Assembly: GCA_036345935.2 (NCBI GenBank)
Contig: JADWOT020000009.1
Coordinates: 6,839,381-6,903,380, forward strand
Source of the DNA: Taenia hydatigena
Lineage: Eukaryota; Platyhelminthes; Cestoda; Cyclophyllidea; Taeniidae
Reading direction: 5' to 3'
Length of the DNA stretch: 64,000 bases
In this document: piece by piece, positions 20,030 to 29,429 of the stretch
Layout of the letters: the number at the start of each line of letters is the position of its first letter
How positions within the stretch are numbered: position 1 is the first letter of the stretch
Notes under the pieces: model-generated
What the model saw: the letters and a program-made list of their open reading frames with translations, nothing else
The model's database searches: none
Told to the model about the DNA's origin: nothing
Position numbers and translations under genes: made by a program

Positions 20030-21440
20030 CTTGCAAATACTGATCTGCCTTCACAATGGAAAAATGCACAACGAACAATCCGTTGCTATAGATTGGCGTC
20101 TCTGAAACCATTTAGTTACCTAGGCTCACAACCAGGCTGTCTCCTCCGATCAGCTGCAAATGATCTAGATTCTCACTGAGATCCTTCTTGTACACTTCTT
20201 CGTGTTGTAGAATGGACATTAGGTTAGGCGGTCAGTGAGATCCTTACCAGGTATACACATGCCCAAATCGCAATCGCTCCTCCTAATTTCACCATCTGCA
20301 GTCGGCGATTCAAAGAGCGCATGAAAGTTCTACTTCACATTTACCATCTCAGGCAAGCCTCCTTTCTCCACAACCGCACACTAATTTGCCGACATATCTA
20401 CACCACAACATCGAGACCGGTCTACAAAGTGAATTCTTTACTCAAGCACTCTCGTCCGCGTCGAGCATCTGCCTCGTCTATGCTATGGGTATGGCGGCAT
20501 GCAACATGCCTCTGTATCTATATCACTAAGCAAGGAAAACAATTCTTAACACCAAACTTGCAATTCAGAAATAGCCAGAATAAAAATTCGTGGAGCACTG
20601 GAATGTAGAATCAAAACCACCTACCAAAGGGCTAATTGTTTCTGCCAAATGATGTTCAGGCAATAAGTCAAAGTGCGATCAGTAAATGCAGTCTTTTACA
20701 GGCAGAACTTGCACTAGATAAATGAAAATATGCTTTGTTTGATGCATATTGTACAATCAGGCATATTCCGAACACGTCTCTCTGCCAACTCAAACCTGTT
20801 GATTTTGTGGTCCTGCTGAAAAGCAATGAGTAGAGGCGGTCGAATGGGAGGTGAACCGCGAAATTAATTTGCCTGCAGAACAGATTTTAAAGACAGTGCA
20901 CCATTGCATTCGCTAGTCATTTCACGATCCACATCGTCCTTACAAAACCCACAACAAGAACTACAAGATTTGACTGCTAACAAGGCGGATTACGTTCCAG
21001 TGATTTATTCCCTTATAATATGGGGTGGAACTTTTGTGTCTTGGTTGGTCTGTTTAATTCCTTGTCAGAGTTCTTCAGAGGAAGGTCAACGTTCCAGTTG
21101 TGCTATCCAGCAAGATTTCATAGTGCAGTAAGCTTATGCCTCACTGGCACAGCCATGGTATTGCGGCGAGGGAGGCGTCCGCCCTCACAAAGTAATTTAT
21201 GTACTTCATTATGCGTGCGATCTAAAGCGATCTGAGCCTAATAACTTCAAAAAAATCCAACAAGAAAAGAATTTATCGCATGAAAGCAAGTCAGAACTCT
21301 TGCTTTTTTAAACACATCAAAATTTGATAAATGAACCAACCCTTGTATGGCGCGTGCCACTACGCTAGAACCTCAATCATTGGGTCTCGACCATACATCA
21401 ACTTTAACATTCAGTCGGTGGCCGTCCATTTCTGCCATTC
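20030..21440. other. Unassigned
   Basis: Open frames (95 codons at 20321-20608, 75 at 20904-21131) have no sister, leader or motif. No repeat partner found. Confidence 0.45.
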
Positions 21441-22542
21441 ATGCTAACTAACGAAAATAGGTAGCACCTTGGAGGCGATGAAGACGGCAGAGGACTGCAA
21501 TGCAATCCTAATTAGGACGACTAGTGCAGACTGGATGCTCTCCACCGCTATGATCATAAAATGATCACTGAAGTCGACCTTAGATAAGCTTATACAGTTT
21601 GCCATGATTAAAGCACTTTGCTGCGGTAACTTGCCAACCACAACACTCGTTAGCCTGGATACCGCCTTATATTGACAGTGCATTGTAAAACGCGCGGTCA
21701 TTGAAGAGTTGTGAGCGCAAGTCAAAGTAATTTGAGATGGGAGAGATAGAGAACTCCCCTTTTTATTATTGCCTAACCCGTTTCCAATAATATTCAACTA
21801 ATCTTAATTTTTTTGCAAATCGTAATCGTTGTAGGGAAGGTGCCAAAGAAGAAGAACCAACCCGATTGACGATCGAATCCTTACTCACCGGCCCAATGCT
21901 AGTCATCTGCCTGTGTACGGAGTACTAGATCATTAACATGCAGTGCAGCAGAAGCGCACAAAGAGATGGCAGGGCGTGACGCCGTAGCATCCAAAGTTTA
22001 TTCCATTTGGCACGAGTAAAGACTATAAGTTGTCCCCACCTTTCTCTTTTCAGTCGATGCGATAGAGGTAAAATCAAAAGAAATCAAGCAAACTTTCCAA
22101 TCCCATGTTCCATTTTTATTCTTACAACACGATTCATAAACAGTCACCTGTACCGTAATCTAGACCCGACGTTAGCGCACTCACACTCCTTTATCAAAAC
22201 CGACCAGTATTACTGTATATAGAGATTGCGATAATTGAAATTCCCAAGTTAAGTTTCGCAAATTACCCGCTTTGGTGCCTTCTAGAACAAACAAACGTTC
22301 GTACTTCCAGAATCCATTGCTCTAAGACCCCAGAGTCCTCAGCCTAAAGAGAAAGACTTACTTATTGCATGAATGTTTAGCATGTGTAAAGAGTGTTGGC
22401 TTCGATTTCACACATGCACACATCCTTAAGCATCGACTAAGGAAGGAGAGTGAGTGTCGCGCCACGGCACGATTGCTTTGGTGTAAGGCATTATGCACTG
22501 GCTGATATTTAAAAAAAAATAATAAGACAGTGCTGTCGGTGT

Positions 22543-22794
22543 TCAAAGATGCGTGAGACTAATGCTTGGCAGAATATCTTTGCTGTTTAGCTGGCTTGCA
22601 AGCCTAGTCAGAAATGCAAATGAGTCCCTATCAGAAGCGTTGCCATTTATTTTCTGTTCTGTTCTCGAGGCAGCTAAAGAGGAATCATTGTTTTCACTGT
22701 CATTACTTTTTTGACATAGCTTCAGCACTCCAAAGAGTATAGTCAGCAGAATAGATAAATACACAGTGTACACCGAGGAAGGAGAAAATGACAT
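22543..22794 (-). CDS. Transmembrane and cytoplasmic-tail exon, module G
   Basis: 83 codons. Residues 8-25 (VYTVYLSILLTILFGVLKL) form one membrane helix. A polar tail, CQKSNDSENNDSSLAASR, follows. Then comes NGNASDRDS-x4-TRLASQLNSKDILPSISLTHL with a stop. The sister at 61514-61807 keeps ASR, GNAS-x2-DS, RLASQL-x2-KDILPSI and H-x-stop in the same frame, which validates this reading frame. Its region equivalent to the helix is no longer hydrophobic. A conserved tail end of this kind usually carries a sorting or adaptor motif. No family recognised. Confidence 0.55.
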   Translation of the reverse strand: MSFSPSSVYTVYLSILLTILFGVLKLCQKSNDSENNDSSLAASRTEQKINGNASDRDSFAFLTRLASQLNSKDILPSISLTHL

Positions 22795-22805
22795 GAGTGC
22801 TGTAG

Positions 22806-22949
22806 CTACATCGAATGCTCACAGCGCAGCGCAACATTCATAAGGGTGAGGACATGACCATTGCCACAGTTCTTCCCATTACACATCACGGCATAGGCAA
22901 AAAGACCACAGCTCTGCGAAATGCCCTTAAAAATTGCAGCATTATTGCC
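22806..22949 (-). pseudogene. EGF-like domain exon, module G copy 1
   Basis: Reads GNNAAIFKGISQSCGLFAYA, then VMCNGKNCGNGHVLTLMNVA, then LRCEHSM and TAG. The spacing C-N-x3-C-G-N-G followed by N-x4-R-C-E is that of the first part of an EGF-like domain, although the usual third cysteine is valine in both copies. The sister at 61393-61590 retains VMCNANYCGNGHVPTLMNA but has RYE instead of RCE. It precedes the membrane exon on the same strand by a few bases and in another frame, so an intron or frameshift separates them. Confidence 0.45.
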
Positions 22950-23099
22950 AACTGCCACAAACTGATAAACCCTTCATGTCAGGCATGAATGAAATATGAA
23001 CACGAGTAAAGGAAATTAGGGCATGACATATGATGCTAGTAGGGTTGACGCCAATCGCAAATTGCCATAAGGGCGAATTTATAAAAAATTGACACAATT

Positions 23100-23420
23100 G
23101 CATTTTTAATGATGCAGGCAAGACTGGACTGTAACCATCATGTTGCCTGCTTCAACTTAACTCCTCAGCATATTTAGGATTCATAATTCCTCTTCTTGCT
23201 TCGTTTTTAAGGTACTGCTTGAGGTGCCCATTCACATTTACTCGTATCCAAAGTTTTCGTTGTTTGCAGTCTCTAGTCTGGTGAAACTTCCTCCTGCACA
23301 TTACCTCATCACGTAAGCTTAGCATTTGCCCCTTTGTGCAAGACAGCTAAAGTGTAACAATAATATGTATCCACATTTTCTTAGTCAGATTGGGATGCAC
23401 AAAACCCCATTTGTTGATTC
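23100..23420 (-). pseudogene. Signal-peptide exon, inverted copy
   Basis: In the minus direction the ATG at 23376 starts MWIHIIVTL and then hits TAG at 23347-23349, where the sister at 16721 has tryptophan. Downstream the frame resumes as LSCTKGQMLSLRDEVMCRRKF, then a 19-codon stretch absent from the sister (QTRDCKQRKLWIRVNVNGH), then LKQYLKNEARRGIMNPKYAE. It lies about 200 bases upstream of the EGF-like exon of module G on the same strand. This gives the order leader, EGF-like, membrane helix, tail, the layout of a small membrane-anchored EGF-type ligand or receptor. Confidence 0.45.
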
Positions 23421-23695
23421 TTTTCCATTAACAATAATTAAGTTTTGTTAGAATTTCGCCTCATGCTTACATTCGTATTCCCAATCCCTTCGTCAAATAA
23501 AATTAAACCTACAGCTGACCAAGTGATGCAAATCAAGGGATTGAATGTTCGCGCCATCCATGTATGCACCTGCCCAGGCCACTCCGAATTAAACCACCTT
23601 AACAATACATCGCCTATGATGCAAAAAAGGAGTGCATCAGCACTTCCCATCCATCAATGAAGAAGGCAGACAAAAGTGTGGTCGATTGACAGCAG

Positions 23696-23890
23696 ATGAA
23701 TTGGATTTGCTCAGATATAAATTATGCAACAATGGTTAACCGATCCCGAGAAAAGTTCTCACAACTTCTTCTCACAGGACCATTGCGTTGTTTACTTACA
23801 TCTGCAGCTTCCAGACATCAATACGTTGGCATTGGCTACAACAAAAATAACAATGATGCCAAATATGTGTGGAGCTTACTCAATTATTAA
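23696..23890 (+). pseudogene. Module E exon b, copy 2
   Basis: 64 codons, of which the part from VNRSREKFSQLLLTGPLRC through QYVGIGYNKNNNDAKYVWSL is matched in copy 1 with four or five residue changes. Upstream, LTADELDLLRYKLCNNG is open in another frame in both copies. Confidence 0.4.
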
Positions 23891-24174
23891 CAGGTGCAAG
23901 TGAACCTACAAGATCTGGGTCCCTCAATGAAGCCCAATGAAACTGCAACAACCATTTGAATGGTTGCAACGTAATTCATTATATTTACACGACCGTCTGT
24001 TGTTTTGGTACACTCATCGTGTGATCTACAAGACACCAGCCTAGCTTGAGCGTTAAGGACTGTATCATCGGAACCTAAACATTGTCAGATATTCTGCTTC
24101 CGCTATGACCCAAAGTGATGTCACATGTATCCACCGATCTAATATAGGATTCTATTCTACTAAGCACCAGTGCA

Positions 24175-24362
24175 TCATTAACTTATCGCATTCAATGGTA
24201 GTGTTTTGGAAGAATCTTGATTTCCAGACGAAGAACTCGTCTTACTCTCAGTGCATGAACAAGCACATTTGTGTCGGGTGGCAGCAATTAGCTGTCCTGC
24301 TCCCTAACGCGCTCATAATCACAAATCATCTTTGCCTTTCTACAGCTAGCCATCCGATATGA
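24175..24362 (+). pseudogene. Module E exon c, copy 2, inactivated
   Basis: Same frame as 2199-2414, with TGA after LEES and TAA after the proline run. Remaining peptide blocks (LLSVHEQAHL, VAAISCPAP, SDMNWEEFASV) identify it. Confidence 0.45.
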
Positions 24363-25565
24363 ATTGGGAAGAATTTGCAAGTGTCCGTGTACTTTATAGA
24401 GCTACAATATTTTACAAATAAACGAGTCCAAATACCACGCTCTTGTAACTCTCGAAATTCTCAGATATGCTGAAATGTTGGTAAAATTGCAGATATCATT
24501 GCTATAAAGTAAGGGTGGGTGTGCTTGCTTTACAAAATGTAGTAGTTACACGTGCAAACGCACGTCACCTGGATCAGCACAATGAGCAAATTTGAGTACG
24601 GTCGCTTGCATCATTTCCAGAAATTTGACTCCAAATCCAAAGCAGATAATTTTTCAGGGAGAGCGTACTTCACACATTTTAGATGCAAGCAGATATTTCC
24701 ATTTTGGTGAGTTATGAGGCGCATAGAGTGACGCATCCAATTTACACGTTTAATTTAGGTTAACGCACACATCAATGGGAATATACATGACATTGTAGAT
24801 CGTTCTTCCCTTTCCTCCTCTTCCCTTCTTCCACCCTTACTAAAGGAGAAGGTTGGTTGCCTCTAGACACTTATACTATTACAAGGTGGGACGAAGGTGT
24901 CCCGGGCTCTGGAGTGCAATTCCGTTGGTCCGCGACCAGATTAAAATTGTCCTCCCGCCTCTTGCCTACAAACGCAATTAAGGAACATAAGTATTACAAT
25001 CATATTTGAGTAACTCAGATTCGTTGCATTTAAAATGAGGCATTGAGCTTTGAGTAAATAGTTCTAAAGCTGCAAAGTTGTCAATTTTCAAGCCACTCCA
25101 TATGCACTACGCCCACCTACACTAAATCAAAGCTTGACACATCCATCCAAGGGGCTGAGCACGCAGATTCAAGCACTCGCCATGATGCGTAGTTGGATGA
25201 GGAAGGTTTGTTCTCAGCGTCTGTGTTGCGGGTAGAGCGTTGTGCCACGAAAGCGGGTCGGTGCTCTACAAATACTAACAACACTTGCGAGCAATGGAAT
25301 TTGTTGGCAGTTCCGATTTCCGTTCACAATTTAAGTATTCCGCAAAATTCAAGAAGGACATAAAATTAGTTCTAAGAGAATCTTCGTTTGAAATAATTCG
25401 TATTTAGCGATTCAGCCAAATCATGAAGCAATTGTTTTGGTCCTTCGAGTTCATCGATGCCAAATAGACTGAGTGGTGGTCTGTGTCTGTGAGCTGTTAT
25501 TGCTTCTTTTAGTGAACTCAAGAGACTCGCGCGGAATTCGCATTCACCTACGACGCGATCACACG

Positions 25566-25808
25566 ATGGCCAGTCAAGCGCATCTTGAATTCGAAAGCGA
25601 AACATGGGATCAGACTGACCTGAATGAAGTCCGTGCTCTCCTCCACGGATGCAGCGGTTATATTTCGCAGCAATTCCCTGTTATTCGCGTCGAGAATTTA
25701 ACACTGAACGACCTCCACACCCTCCTCAATCGAGTCCGGTTTTCTGCCTTTCGGATTGCCTACATTGAGCGCTGTGAGGGATGCCAGTACTTTGTTGTAA
25801 TTTTTTAG
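25566..25808 (+). CDS. Module B exon b, unit 1
   Basis: 80 codons from ATG (context cgatcacacgATGG): ETWDQTDLNEVRALLHGCSG, then enough leucine-rich helix (LNDLHTLLNR), then FRIAYIERCEGCQYFVVIF and TAG. The TAG follows GTAATTTTT, so the exon may end at that GT as a splice donor. Compared with 27412-27654 I count about 20 differing residues of 80, with few silent changes, so this segment shows little sign of purifying selection between copies. It either evolves fast or is decaying. A candidate 3' splice site (gcttcttttag) lies 50 bases upstream. Confidence 0.45.
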   Translation: MASQAHLEFESETWDQTDLNEVRALLHGCSGYISQQFPVIRVENLTLNDLHTLLNRVRFSAFRIAYIERCEGCQYFVVIF

Positions 25809-26127
25809 TATGCCTCTTTTATATGATCTTAGAGCGAAATATATTTGCATACCATTCAATGCGCTGAATTTCACTGACATATGAGGCTTTAGGAATAGGA
25901 TGCTCATTGGCTTGAAAGTAGACAGCAGTCGCATTGTTGTTTTGTGTTTGACAACCTTCCAAACGATGCGCTTTCTTTGACCGTTCCACAACAACGCATG
26001 TCGGTATTATTGGTGATTTTTCACGTCAAAGATCGCAATCCGTGCACTATAAATGGGAGATAGCGTTTCCACCTTGTGACGCAGAGCTGAGGCTGGCTCA
26101 GTTCACAGCGTTACGGCTGCGCATAAT

Positions 26128-26388
26128 TTGCCGACATTGGAGTCAAGTATCCTGCCACCTCCATTTCCTGATTGCACTGGATGGCACTGGATGGTCCAAG
26201 CACCGAAGCAAAGCAAGCAAGCTCCGTTATTCATCCAAGTTAATGGCGTTCGGTTAGGAAAACTATATTATTTTGCTATGAGCTTGAAGAATAAAGTCTG
26301 GATATCCATCGTCTTAACGTCGGGAACACTAGCAAGTGCACTTTTTTGCCTCACAGATAGGAATATTTCCAATAAAAGACGAAAATAA
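26128..26388 (+). CDS. Module B transmembrane exon c, unit 1
   Basis: 86 codons. A proline-rich stretch (SSILPPPFPDCTGWHWM) is followed by QAPLFIQVNGVRLGKLYYF. Residues 57-75 (VWISIVLTSGTLASALFCL) are a membrane helix, and the tail ends NKRRK-stop. The frame is open further upstream (AEAGSVHSVTAAHNL), so this ATG is probably not a start. Helix and basic tail are preserved in both other copies (28108-28233 and 31988-32113 minus). The KxRRK end resembles a lysine/arginine ER-retention signal, by analogy only. This copy is open across the whole exon; the others are not. Confidence 0.5.
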   Translation: MPTLESSILPPPFPDCTGWHWMVQAPKQSKQAPLFIQVNGVRLGKLYYFAMSLKNKVWISIVLTSGTLASALFCLTDRNISNKRRK

Positions 26389-26873
26389 GTCAGAGGAAAG
26401 GCGAAAAGAAAGGCAGATTCGGTTAATAGTGGAAAACATGAGAACCTCCGAAGTAAGGCCGAAACCGGCCCTTTAAATTCTGTTAGTAGTTAAAAACCAA
26501 ATCCATTTAGAATAAAACACTGGATTAGGCTATTGACTATTTCCAGTAACCTCCTAATTGAACTGAATTGTCCATGTAGCACTCGGTTTATTTGACTTGG
26601 CTAATGCAATTTCGGTCTAGTGAATAATTTCCGGCCATTGTGAATCGCTAATGATATGCACTGCTTTGTGTTTTTATGGACCATACCAATTAATCTGGCA
26701 AATTGCATAACTGATGCAAAAATTCTAGGCAATGAAATTAAAGCGAAATAGTGATGCGAAGGACGGATTTTCTACTAATCCCAAGTCGCCTCCTAAAATT
26801 TACAATTCATGTCAACTGGAATAACCCACGACTCTATTTTTGATGGCACACAATTGCACGAATAAAATAACAG

Positions 26874-27005
26874 ATGATGCTGCCGCAGACGGTTCTTTCC
26901 TTTCACCTTCTCCCCTTCCATCCCTGCCATGAGAAGGTTTGGATATTTCTAGCCACATTTATTACGGCACAGGACAGATATGCAGTGACAGGGCTAAAGT
27001 GTTGA
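26874..27005 (+). CDS. Module B hydrophobic leader ORF, copy 1
   Basis: 43 codons: MMLPQTVLSFHLLPF, then HPCHEKVWIFLATFITAQDR, then YAVTGLKC and TGA. Two hydrophobic blocks end in FITAQ, fitting a signal peptide. All three copies (also 28721-28852 and 31371-31502 minus) start at the same ATGATG, have no indels and stop at the same codon. A possible donor (GTGTTGACG or GTATTAACG) overlaps the stop, so it may be a first exon spliced to the cysteine-bearing stretch that follows (YHVCQRPGQNCFPP). Confidence 0.5.
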   Translation: MMLPQTVLSFHLLPFHPCHEKVWIFLATFITAQDRYAVTGLKC

Positions 27006-27269
27006 CGACCGAGGAGACTCAGGCTCAGGAGACTTACCACGTGTGTCAACGACCAGGCCAAAATTGCTTTCCTCCTCTTGCCTACAAAGCGCATTTGAAG
27101 AGCATAAGTGTTACGGTTACTGTCAGCTTTAGGAGGTCACGGGATATAGCACTTAGGAATAGGGCACTACCATCGCAGGACTTGTTGTGTCACATATGTG
27201 CGGCTTCCTGTGAATCGACGAGTCCGAGGTTGAGCACAATGCTTCCCGCGCATCCATGTTCCAAAAGTG

Positions 27270-27270
27270 N
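27270..27270. other. Single N at the tandem junction
   Basis: The only ambiguous base in the window lies exactly between tandem units 1 and 2: ccaaaagtg N tgaagcaatcg. It may mark an assembler or scaffolding join rather than true adjacency. Confidence 0.95.
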
Positions 27271-27411
27271 TGAAGCAATCGTTTTGGTCCTTCGAGTTCA
27301 TCGATGCCAATAGACTGAGTGGTGGTCTGTGTATGTGAGCTGTTATTGCTTCTTTTAGCGAACTCAAGAGAATCGCGCGGAAATCGCATTCGCCTGCGAC
27401 GCGATCACACG

Positions 27412-27654
27412 ATGGTTAGTCAAACGCATCTAGAATTCGAAATCGAAACATGGGATCGGGCTGACCTGAATGAAGTCCGTGCCCTCCTCCACGGATGTAG
27501 CGGTTATGTTTCGCAGCAGTACTCTGCTATTCGCATTGAGAATTTACCACTGAACGACTTTCGTACCCTCCTCAATCGGATATGGGCTTCCACCTTTCGG
27601 ATTGCCTACATTGAGCACTATGAGGGATGCCAGTACTATGTTGTAATTTTTTAG
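27412..27654 (+). CDS. Module B exon b, unit 2
   Basis: 80 open codons collinear with 25566-25808: ETWDRADLNEVRALLHGCSG, LNDFRTLLNRIWAST, FRIAYIEHYEGCQYYVVIF, stop. No indel relative to unit 1. The third copy is broken. Confidence 0.45.
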   Translation: MVSQTHLEFEIETWDRADLNEVRALLHGCSGYVSQQYSAIRIENLPLNDFRTLLNRIWASTFRIAYIEHYEGCQYYVVIF

Positions 27655-28107
27655 TATGCCCCCTTTGTATGATCTTAGAGCGAAATATATTTATACACGT
27701 TTTACTGCGCTAAACTCCGCCGATATATGAGGCTTTAGGAATGGGATACACATTAGCTTGAAAGTAGACAGTAGTCGCATTGTTGTTTTGGGGTTTGAAA
27801 ACCTTCCAAAAGAAGCGCTTTCTTTGACCGTTCCACAACATAGCAAGTCGGTATTATTGGTGAGCTTCCACGTCAAAGATCGCTATTCGTGCACTATAAA
27901 TGGGAGATAGCGTTTCCCCCTTGTGACCCAGAGCCGAGGCTGGCTCAGTTCACAGCGTTACGGCTGCGCATAATTTGCCGACATTGCAGTCAAGTATCCT
28001 GCCACCTCCATTTCCTGATTACACTGGATGGCACCGGATGGTCTAAGCATCGAAGCACAGCGAGCAAACTGTTATTCATCCAAGTCATTGGCGTTTGATT
28101 AGAAAAA

Positions 28108-28233
28108 CCATATTATTTTGCCATCGGCTTCAAGAATGCAGTCTTGATATCCATCGTCTCAACTTTGGGAACACTAGCAAGTGCACTTTTTTGCCTCACA
28201 GTTGGGAATATTTTTAATAAAAGACGAAAATAA
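28108..28233 (+). pseudogene. Module B transmembrane exon c, unit 2
   Basis: 42 codons preserve PYYFAIGFKNAVLISIVST, LGTLASALFCL and NKRRK-stop. Upstream the exon is interrupted: TAA follows WHRMV (near 28048), and a one-base shift separates it from the helix. So this copy is inactive unless it is spliced differently from unit 1. Confidence 0.5.
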
Positions 28234-28720
28234 GTCAGAGAAAAGGCGAAAAGAAAGGCGGATTTTATTAATCGTGAATAACATGAGAACCTTCGAGGTA
28301 AGGCCAAAACCGGCCCTTTAAATTCCGTTAGTAGTTAAAAACCAAATCCATTTAGAATAAAAATCCGGATAAGGCTATTAACTACTTCCAGTAACCTCCT
28401 AATTGAACCAAATTGTCCATGTAGCACTCAGTTTATTTGACCTGGCTAATGCATTCTCGGTCTAGTGAATAATTTCCGTTTATTGTGAATCGCACATAAT
28501 GTGCACTGCTTTGTGTTTTTTGTGGACCATACCAATTAATCTGGCGAATTGCATAACTGATGTAAAAAATTCTAGGCAATGAAATTAAAGCGAAATAGTG
28601 ATGCGAAGGACGGATTTCTTACTAATCCCAAGTCGCCTCCTAAAATTTACAATTCATGCCAGCTGGAATGACCCACGACTCTATTTTTGATGGCAAACAA
28701 TTGCACAAATAAAATAACAG

Positions 28721-28852
28721 ATGATGTTGCCGCAGACGGTTCTTTCCTTTCCCCTTCTTCCCTTCCATCACTGCCATGAGAAGGTTTGGATATTTCTAGC
28801 CACCTTCATTACAGCACAGGACAGATATGCAGTGACAGGATCAAAGTATTAA
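28721..28852 (+). CDS. Module B hydrophobic leader ORF, copy 2
   Basis: 43 codons, MMLPQTVLSFPLLPF, HHCHEKVWIFLATFITAQDR, YAVTGSKY, TAA. See copy 1. The downstream candidate intron here is only 30 bases (28846-28875, GT to AG), followed by ETYHVCQRPGQNCFPPLAY. That is at the lower limit for a spliceosomal intron, so the joining is uncertain. Confidence 0.45.
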   Translation: MMLPQTVLSFPLLPFHHCHEKVWIFLATFITAQDRYAVTGSKY

Positions 28853-29188
28853 CGACTGCGGAGACTCGGGCTCAGGAGACCTACCACGTGTGTCAACGGC
28901 CAGGCCAAAACTGTTTTCCTCCTCTCGCCTACAAAGCGCATTTGAAGAGCACAATTGTTACGGTTACTGTCAGCCTTAGGAGGTCACGGGATATAGCACT
29001 TAGGAATAGGGCACTACCATCGCAGGATTTGTTGTGTCACATATGTGCGTCTTACTGTGGATCGACGAGTCCGAGATTGAGCACAATGCTTCCCGCATAT
29101 CTCTGTTCCAAAAGTGTTTATTCATCTCGAAACATTACAACGATATAAAGCCTGACCTAATTTTCTTTGTCAAGCATAATTTAAGGCC

Positions 29189-29422
29189 ATGAAACTACTT
29201 CTGCGACTCCAGACCGATGCAGATTTTAGCATGTATAGGGAAGCCTTGATCCTGAATTCTCGAAATTTACTGCGGGCGAATACAAGTGCGTTGAATTTGC
29301 AGGAATGCTGCGGTTATAACGAGCTCATAAGTCTCCTTCCATCATGCCAAGAATGTGAATTATGTCACCTTTCACAATGTGTTATGCAACGAACCCAAAT
29401 CATAAAAGTGTCCAGTTTTTAG
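29189..29422 (+). other. Open frame spanning the end of the inverted arm
   Basis: 77 codons: MKLLLRL lies inside the repeat arm; LNLQECCGYNELISLLPSCQ and ECELCHLSQCV lie in unique sequence. The inverted copy reads MKLLLRLLNDADRG and stops. A short hydrophobic start and cysteine-rich body look superficially like a secreted peptide, but there is no sister for the cysteine part. Confidence 0.25.
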
Positions 29423-29429
29423 ATACTCG

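Larger units (their letters stand above)
21440..22960 (-). repeat. Module G copy 1, inverted at 61390-62760
   Basis: About 1.4 kb of inverted homology across 40 kb. Anchors: ttgctgcggtaacttgcc at 21618 against 62685-62710, tctaagacccc(a/t)agagtc at 22321 against 62005-62025, and the EGF-like and tail exons. Judging from the exons, the coding direction here is minus. Confidence 0.88.
23672..25197 (+). repeat. Module E copy 2
   Basis: Direct repeat of 1710-3178, sharing both ends. It has extra sequence at about 24790-24850 (a pyrimidine tract and ggagaaggttgg). That tract matches the leader region of module B (gttctttcc...gagaaggtttgg), tying E and B together. Confidence 0.85.
25424..27269 (+). 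repeat. Module B tandem unit 1
   Basis: About 1846 bases repeated head-to-tail at 27271 onward, starting at tgaagcaa[t/c]. Identity looks about 90 percent. It contains exon b, the transmembrane exon c and the leader exon of the next gene. Read as genes, leader and exon b-c pairs straddle the repeat junctions. Confidence 0.9.
27271..29212 (+). repeat. Module B tandem unit 2, left arm of an inverted pair
   Basis: Repeats unit 1 and runs about 100 bases further at its end (tttattcatctcgaaacatt to ctgcgactcc). It is the reverse complement of 31012-32808, with about 95 percent identity in the last 500 bases. Confidence 0.92.

Noticed and set aside
25698..25994. 98-codon minus-strand frame antisense to module B exon b, also open at 32347-32679 plus
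   Set aside because: Peptides are similar because the DNA is similar; unit 2 is stopped in this frame, there is no leader or motif, and the sense frame fits the gene layout better. Kept only as an alternative.
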